64,000 nt of DNA from Nocardiopsis sinuspersici (lineage in GTDB: Bacteria; Actinomycetota; Actinomycetes; Streptosporangiales; Streptosporangiaceae): contig VWVT01000020.1 of the NCBI GenBank assembly GCA_008638415.1, forward strand, positions 41,775 through 105,774. Reading direction: 5' to 3'. The notes below the pieces were generated by a model. It worked only from the letters and a program-made list of their open reading frames with translations. It was not told where the DNA came from and did not search any database. The translations under genes and the position numbers were made by a program. Shown here one piece after another: positions 59,226-64,000 of this stretch. The number at the start of each line of letters is the position of its first letter. Position 1 is the first letter of the stretch.

Positions 59226-61313
59226 ATGCAAACCGAGGCCGCACCCAGGCCTAGATTCGAACCGTCGGCCCCGTTCAACGAACGGCTCCACTGGAACCTC
59301 TACCCCCTGGTGGCGAGCGCCTTCTTCCTCCCGATGCTGCCCGTGGCGCTTGCGGCGGCCGTGCTGGTGCCCTGGTTCGTATCGGACCACGGCCTGGTCG
59401 TCAACGGTCAGCCCTGGCTGTACGCACCGCTGCTGGACCTGGTGCCCTCCTGGGCCCCCTGGGCCGCCGGGTCCGTGCTCGCTCTCGTGGTCGCGGTGTC
59501 GTGGGGCATCGCCGTGCACCTGATCGACCAAGCGCTGCGCGGACGATCCGTCCAACCGACAAGGGCCCTGGTTCGCTCCGTGATGCGCTCGCCGTGGACC
59601 CTGGCCGCCGGCGCCGTGGTCGCGGGCGTGGTGTTTGCGGCGGACACGGCCCTGCTCCAGGTCTATGAACAGGCCCACCCGGCGCTGCGTTTCGGGCTCG
59701 GCGCCGTTTTGTTCGCGTCCCTGACCCCGCTCTGGCTGCCCCTGGCCGGGGTCCACGTGCACGAGCGCCCCGGGGATGTCCTGAAAAGGCTGCGCGGACG
59801 GGGCCTGCTCACCGGTCGCGGCCAGTGGGGGCCGGTGTCCATCGTGGTCGGGTGCGCGGCTGTCTTCGCCTACCTGGCGTGGATGACCATGATCGAGAAC
59901 ACTCTGGTGCTGGCAGTGATCGCCGCGCTGGCGGGGCTCACTGCGATGGCGGTGGCGCTCACCCTCGCCGCCACCGGCCAGGGTCCGATTCCGCAGGAGC
60001 GGCTCGCGCGCCCCTACCTGGCCGTGGGGTCGACCGTGGCGATCACCGTCGGGATCACTGTGCCGCTCCAGCTCTACCAGGACCTGCTCACCGACGGCCC
60101 GTGGCCGACGCTGCGCTATGAAACCTCCTCCGTGGAGCCGTGGGACCGGCGCGAAGCCAACCCTCAGCCGCTGATCCTGCCCGAGGACGGGGCCTCGGTA
60201 GTGCTGGGCACAAAGGAACAGCTGTGTGAGGAGGTGGCCTGCCTGGATCTGGACGAGCCCCTGGACGGCGCGGGCCCGGTGTTGGGAGCCACCGACATGG
60301 CGGGAGGCGCGGTGCGCACCGTCCGCGCCTCCCTGGATTCGACCCTGGCGCAGGGAAGCATCGTGGTGCACGATCAGTGCGTGCGCCCCGGCCAGTGCCG
60401 CGCTGGGACGTGGGAACTGGAGCCGCAGGTGGAGCCCGGCGGACAGTGGGACGCCCGAGAGGACGACCCCGCCAACCAGGCCACCACCCTGGACCTGCCT
60501 AGCAGGATGGCGGTCTGGGGAGGGGCCGGCGGTGGCCGCCACATGGTCGTGACCGCCGCCCCTTCCGTGGGGTTGGGCGAGACCCTGCTGACCTTGTTCA
60601 GCTGCGGCACCGACCGGTGCTCAGATCCCGCCTCCACCCTGCTAGTCCGCGAACCCAATGCGACGTTTGCTTCCACCGTCCACCCTCGCCATGACTACCC
60701 GTCCCTGATCAGCGTCACCGCCACCGACCAAGGCGTGCCGCGGGTGAGCGTGCACCACCCGGGCAGCGGCGCGTTGACGCTGTATGCCTGCCACGACGTG
60801 CCGTGCACCGATTTCACCACCACCGAGCTTCTCCCACCGACCGGTGTGCTGCGGATGCAGCGGTGGGACAACAGCCGCTACACCGGTGCGACCATGCAGG
60901 TGAGGCCCGACCACACGCCGGTGATCGTCTACCGCGACACCCGGGACGGCTCCGTGCAGCTCATCGACTGCGCCGACCAGATGTGCCAGGACCGCGACAC
61001 CGTGCAAGTGCTGGGACCGGACTGGCAGCGCACCCCGCCCGCCCTGGCCCTGGACGCGGCCGGCCTGCCCCAGATCGCGGCTTTCGACGTATCCACCCAC
61101 GAGGTGCTCTACCTGGCCTGCGCCGATGAGCGATGCCAAACCTATGACCGCACCGTGGTGGGCGTCTACGACCACACGCCGGGGTGGATCGACCTGGAGC
61201 TGGACGGCGCCGACCGCCCGCACCTGGCGTGGCACCGGGTCGCCGACGAGAACGTGGAAGAGGAGCACGCCATCGAGCTGGTGCGGTGCGCCACCGCCCA
61301 CTGCGCATCATGA
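59226..61313 (+). CDS. Membrane protein with cysteine-paired propeller repeats
   Basis: 695 residues: about seven membrane helices in the first 300 residues (ASAFFLPMLPVALAAAVLVP...), then a large outer domain. At least five blades end in L-x2-C-x4-C (LFSCGTDRC, LYACHDVPC, LIDCADQMC, YLACADERC, LVRCATAHC), suggesting a disulfide-stapled beta propeller. Likely surface-exposed; binding partner unknown. Its stop lies three bases from the end of the convergent lipoprotein gene. Confidence 0.6.
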   Translation: MQTEAAPRPRFEPSAPFNERLHWNLYPLVASAFFLPMLPVALAAAVLVPWFVSDHGLVVNGQPWLYAPLLDLVPSWAPWAAGSVLALVVAVSWGIAVHLIDQALRGRSVQPTRALVRSVMRSPWTLAAGAVVAGVVFAADTALLQVYEQAHPALRFGLGAVLFASLTPLWLPLAGVHVHERPGDVLKRLRGRGLLTGRGQWGPVSIVVGCAAVFAYLAWMTMIENTLVLAVIAALAGLTAMAVALTLAATGQGPIPQERLARPYLAVGSTVAITVGITVPLQLYQDLLTDGPWPTLRYETSSVEPWDRREANPQPLILPEDGASVVLGTKEQLCEEVACLDLDEPLDGAGPVLGATDMAGGAVRTVRASLDSTLAQGSIVVHDQCVRPGQCRAGTWELEPQVEPGGQWDAREDDPANQATTLDLPSRMAVWGGAGGGRHMVVTAAPSVGLGETLLTLFSCGTDRCSDPASTLLVREPNATFASTVHPRHDYPSLISVTATDQGVPRVSVHHPGSGALTLYACHDVPCTDFTTTELLPPTGVLRMQRWDNSRYTGATMQVRPDHTPVIVYRDTRDGSVQLIDCADQMCQDRDTVQVLGPDWQRTPPALALDAAGLPQIAAFDVSTHEVLYLACADERCQTYDRTVVGVYDHTPGWIDLELDGADRPHLAWHRVADENVEEEHAIELVRCATAHCAS

Positions 61314-61316
61314 GAG

Positions 61317-62291
61317 CTAGCCGGTGGTCACCGCATACAGGCGCGGCTCCAGGCAGGCCACCCCGGGCGCGTGGGGCTCCGAGCGCAGGGGCCCCAGACC
61401 GTCGGGGGCGCACGCCAGCGCCACCGCGATGTCGCCGATGCGGTTCAGGCCGATCGTCCCCAGGCCAGCGGGCCCCAGGTAGTCGTCGGTCTCCACCGCG
61501 GTGGCCGGACCACCCTCGACGTCGCTGACCCGTACCCAGGAGGAGCCAGTGCGCAGCAGGTCGCCGGCCACCTCCTCCGGGTCGGCCTCGCGGAACTCGC
61601 GCAGGACCCGGCCCGTGGACAGGTCCAGGGCCAGGTAGGAACCCTCATCCCCACCACAGCGCTCCAGGACGACCTCGTTGCCGTGGATGGCCATCAGGTC
61701 AGCGGAGCACTCCGCTCGGGGCGCGACGCTGGATACGCTGCCGTCCTCAGCGTCCACCTGCACGAACCCGTCCTCGAAGCGCAGCACGATCCGGTCATCG
61801 TCGGCGTGCAGCGACCACAGACCCGAGTGCAGGAAGTCGAGGCCGGGGTTCTCGCGCAGGTCCGTGGTCCACAGCAATTCACCGGTGTCGGCGTCCACCA
61901 TGCGCAGTAGGGAGTTCTCGGCGTAGAACACGCCGCCCTCGCCGGCGTCCACGGCCTTGAAGGCGGAGTAGGAGTAGGCGTCGCGTAGGAGCGCGCCGGT
62001 GTCCAGGTGGTGGAGGGCGAGGTTGCCGGTCAGGCGATACTCGCCCTCCAGGGGCAGTGACCAGCGCACCTGGCCCTGGTCCGCACAGTCAGGAGCCCGC
62101 TCACCGCCGGGGGTGCACAGCAGGTGCTCGCGCGGGCTGATGTCGGAGGCGGTCGGCTCGTACCCGGCCTCTTGCAGGTGCACCACGGTGGTGTCCGGGG
62201 CGGGTTCGCGAGGGCTGGGCGCCACCGTGCACGCACTTGCGGTCAGGATGGTGGCGGCCGCGGCGGCGGATCGAAGGAGAGGGCTGCGCAT
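61317..62291 (-). CDS. Lipoprotein with PQQ-like repeats
   Basis: 324 residues from ATG 62291. Signal peptide SPLLRSAAAAATILTASAC with a lipobox cysteine, so it should be lipid-anchored outside the membrane. Blades such as RMVDADTGELLWTTDL and VQVDAEDGSVSSV are PQQ-like. Related in design to the propeller at 47904-49745. Confidence 0.7.
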   Translation of the reverse strand: MRSPLLRSAAAAATILTASACTVAPSPREPAPDTTVVHLQEAGYEPTASDISPREHLLCTPGGERAPDCADQGQVRWSLPLEGEYRLTGNLALHHLDTGALLRDAYSYSAFKAVDAGEGGVFYAENSLLRMVDADTGELLWTTDLRENPGLDFLHSGLWSLHADDDRIVLRFEDGFVQVDAEDGSVSSVAPRAECSADLMAIHGNEVVLERCGGDEGSYLALDLSTGRVLREFREADPEEVAGDLLRTGSSWVRVSDVEGGPATAVETDDYLGPAGLGTIGLNRIGDIAVALACAPDGLGPLRSEPHAPGVACLEPRLYAVTTG

Positions 62292-62584
62292 GCATCGCAA
62301 TCTAGCGAAACCCTCACACATGGTGACCGTCGGAGCTACGGCTTGAGCACCCGGAGCTTGGCTGTCGCACCTCTAAGACCCGGCCACTGGGAACTCGTGA
62401 GAGGTACCGACCAGCGAGTGAGGATAAGGAGTCCGACAAGTCCTAGAGCACTTGATCCAGCCCAGCCGGCAGTTCGGTCCGTGGTCTTCCCTAGCTGTAG
62501 GTCCCGGTCGGTGTGGAATGGCCTTCGTGTAGGAGATCATGGGCCATACCTGGCCCAGCACGTGAGGTCGAAGCAGGAGATACG

Positions 62585-63694
62585 GTGTCTCACACACAGC
62601 AGGAGAACGAACCCGACCTCCCGGCCCTGATTCAGGACCACCCCTCTGTGCAGGTACGGGACCGCATCCAGGGGCTGCATGAGGCGGCGGCCGCCAAGAT
62701 CGCCGACGCGGTCCCGGAGAACACGCGTCGGGCCTACGCCACAGACCGCGCCGACTGGGCGGCGTTTTGCGCCTCGTTGGGCATCGAGCCGTTGCCGGTG
62801 CGCGACGACGTCCTGGCCTGGTACGTCACCGAGCTGCTGGAGCGCGGCTCGGCGTCCCTGCCCGAGCAGCGTCGTCGGCCCCTGGCGGCTTCCAGCGTCG
62901 AGCGGCGCCTGTCCGCGGTGGCCACCATGGCTCAGGAACACGGCGACCCGGCCCCCAACCAGCGTGCCGCCCGCAAGGCCATCGCCGGACACCGCGCCAC
63001 CCGCCCGGCGCGACCCCGCCAGGCCGCGGCCGCCGGGGTAGAGGAGCTGCGCACCCTGGTATGCGCCGCCCGCGCCCAGGAGCGGCCCGGCGGGCAGTCG
63101 GCACAGCGCCTGCGCGCCCGGGATGCCTGTCTGCTGCTGGTGGCCTGGGATCTGATGCTGCGCCGCTCGGAACTGGCCGGGCTGTGCCTGGGGGATGTCC
63201 GCTGGCACCCGCTGGGCATGGAGGTCGCTGTGCGGCGCGCCAAGACCACCAGCGAGGAGGTGTGGCAGCCGGTGCGCTACCGCCTGGACCGTGAGCTGTG
63301 CGCGGTGCGTGCGGTACGTGAGTGGACCGAGATTCTGGCCCAGGACGGCCACACGGCGTCGCGCGCTCCGCTGTTGTGCCGTCTGACCCGCACCGACGCG
63401 CTACCCAAGCACCCCAAGGCCCTGAGTGCGACGGCCATCAACAACACCATCAAGGACCTGGCGGACCAGGCCGGTCTCACCAAGCGCGATGGGGGACCGG
63501 CCACGGACGCTGCGGTGCAGGCCTACACCGGGCACTCGCTGCGCCGAGGCCCCATCACCGCGGCCGCGCGCGGCGGCCGCTCACGCGAGCAGATCGGCCG
63601 TCGCAGCGGTCACGTCCCCGGATCGCCCGTACTGGGTCGCTACATTGCGGAAGGCAACCGGTGGGAGGAGGACCCGTTGGAGGGCTTGCTCTGA
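62585..63694 (+). CDS. Tyrosine recombinase/integrase
   Basis: 369 residues; GTG 62585 follows GCAGGAG. The N-terminal SAM-like domain (PENTRRAYATDRADWAAFCA) precedes the catalytic core: Arg in LMLRRSELAGL, TGHSLRRGP (H-x-L-R), RSGHVPGS and Tyr in VLGRYIAEG. It is of the short plasmid/phage type, distinct from the XerC/D-like gene at 19279. No att-like repeat is recognised beside it. Confidence 0.85.
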   Translation: MSHTQQENEPDLPALIQDHPSVQVRDRIQGLHEAAAAKIADAVPENTRRAYATDRADWAAFCASLGIEPLPVRDDVLAWYVTELLERGSASLPEQRRRPLAASSVERRLSAVATMAQEHGDPAPNQRAARKAIAGHRATRPARPRQAAAAGVEELRTLVCAARAQERPGGQSAQRLRARDACLLLVAWDLMLRRSELAGLCLGDVRWHPLGMEVAVRRAKTTSEEVWQPVRYRLDRELCAVRAVREWTEILAQDGHTASRAPLLCRLTRTDALPKHPKALSATAINNTIKDLADQAGLTKRDGGPATDAAVQAYTGHSLRRGPITAAARGGRSREQIGRRSGHVPGSPVLGRYIAEGNRWEEDPLEGLL

Positions 63695-63860
63695 TGAGAG
63701 TGGTTCCCGCCCAGCTTCGAGTGTCCGGCCGGGACCGGCGTTTTCAAGGTCATCAGCCTTTGCGAGTAGCCGCGAGGAGCCCGGATGTGGCAATTCCGGT
63801 TCCACCTGGGCGGCCGGTGGGAGGCCGGGCGGCTCACGTCGGCGTTGAACATGTAGGACG

Positions 63861-63876
63861 GCCCCGCCTTCGGGGC
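63861..63876. terminator. Short GC hairpin
   Basis: GCCCCG-CCTT-CGGGGC, between the recombinase and the IS30 end. Confidence 0.45.
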
Positions 63877-63880
63877 GAAT

Positions 63881-64000
63881 TCCAGGGGTCGTCGCAACAC
63901 ATGAGGTCAGTTGCTCGCCGCGAGCAGTTTAGCCAGGCGCTCGGCTGGGGTTTCCCAGCCGAGCGTCTTGCGTGGTCGGCTGTTGAGTTCAGCGGCGACG
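63881..64000. mobile_element. IS30-family insertion sequence, 3' end
   Basis: The transposase C-terminus is followed within a few bases by a sequence (GTGTTGCGACGACCCC on the minus strand) that resembles actinobacterial IS30-family inverted repeats. The element runs out of the window. Confidence 0.6.
63907..64000 (-). CDS. IS30-family transposase, C-terminal fragment
   Basis: The minus strand reads LNSRPRKTLGWETPAERLAK before the stop, the highly conserved C-terminus of IS30 transposases. The rest of the gene, including the catalytic DDE residues, lies beyond the window edge. Confidence 0.85.
   Translation of the reverse strand, partial: VAAELNSRPRKTLGWETPAERLAKLLAASN

Noticed and set aside
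1-64000. rRNA or tRNA genes
   Set aside because: No conserved tRNA arm pattern or rRNA segment was noticed on reading; a covariance-model scan would settle it.

Overview
The window is very GC-rich, uses GTG starts often, and packs genes with ATGA or GTGA overlaps. This is typical of a filamentous actinomycete; a Nocardiopsaceae or Streptomyces-like host is an inference from gene style, not a measurement. The gene content points to a conjugative plasmid or an integrated conjugative element: a VirB4-like ATPase tail, a TraG/VirD4-type coupling protein, a MobF-type relaxase-helicase with a candidate oriT, a zeta-toxin module, several tyrosine recombinases, many small membrane or HTH proteins, and no rRNA, tRNA or core metabolism.

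Layout. 1-6.6 kb: end of a transfer operon (VirB4-like, TraG, DUF4913, a 1288-aa accessory protein), closed by a strong hairpin. 6.7-10.4 kb: an ECF sigma factor and small genes, including a possible toxin-antitoxin pair and a 226-bp element with 20-bp perfect inverted ends. 10.6-26.8 kb: an accessory island that I read as three abutting units bounded by related transposon ends (TGTTGA...//...TCAACA with internal copies of ACTGACATCCCC). Unit I carries a DNA methylase fused to a specificity-like segment and a HEPN domain. Unit II carries a 12-residue-repeat membrane protein. Unit III carries a small EACC1-like protein, DUF3800 plus HEPN genes, a tyrosine recombinase with palindromic sites, a PadR regulator with an NB-ARC ATPase, and a four-gene transposition operon (DDE transposase, AAA ATPase, a frameshifted degenerate ATPase-like gene, an HTH protein). 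26.8-30.4 kb: candidate oriT and the relaxase, next to the right transposon end.

30.4-36.4 kb: minus-strand operons with an ECF sigma factor, a SprT-like metalloprotease and an epsilon/zeta-like toxin module behind an HTH regulator with a twin palindromic operator. 36.6-42.9 kb: a decayed recombinase, a DUF2075 helicase with an N-terminal nuclease-like segment, HTH proteins and a gene-poor AT-richer stretch with a DnaA-box-like palindrome. 42.9-49.7 kb: a CoiA-like protein, small genes and a membrane-anchored PQQ-type propeller. 50.1-64 kb: an ADP-ribosylglycohydrolase, a membrane M48-type peptidase with partner, a coiled-coil protein behind a palindrome cluster, an amyloid-motif-like gene pair, large surface propeller proteins, another tyrosine recombinase and the 3' end of an IS30-family element.

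Reading it together: transfer genes form the backbone, and the 10.6-26.8 kb block is an inserted defence-like cargo island assembled by a TniA/TniB-type transposon and by tyrosine recombination. The best candidates for an undescribed system are the methylase-HEPN fusion, the abutting transposon units and the Xer-like core sites.
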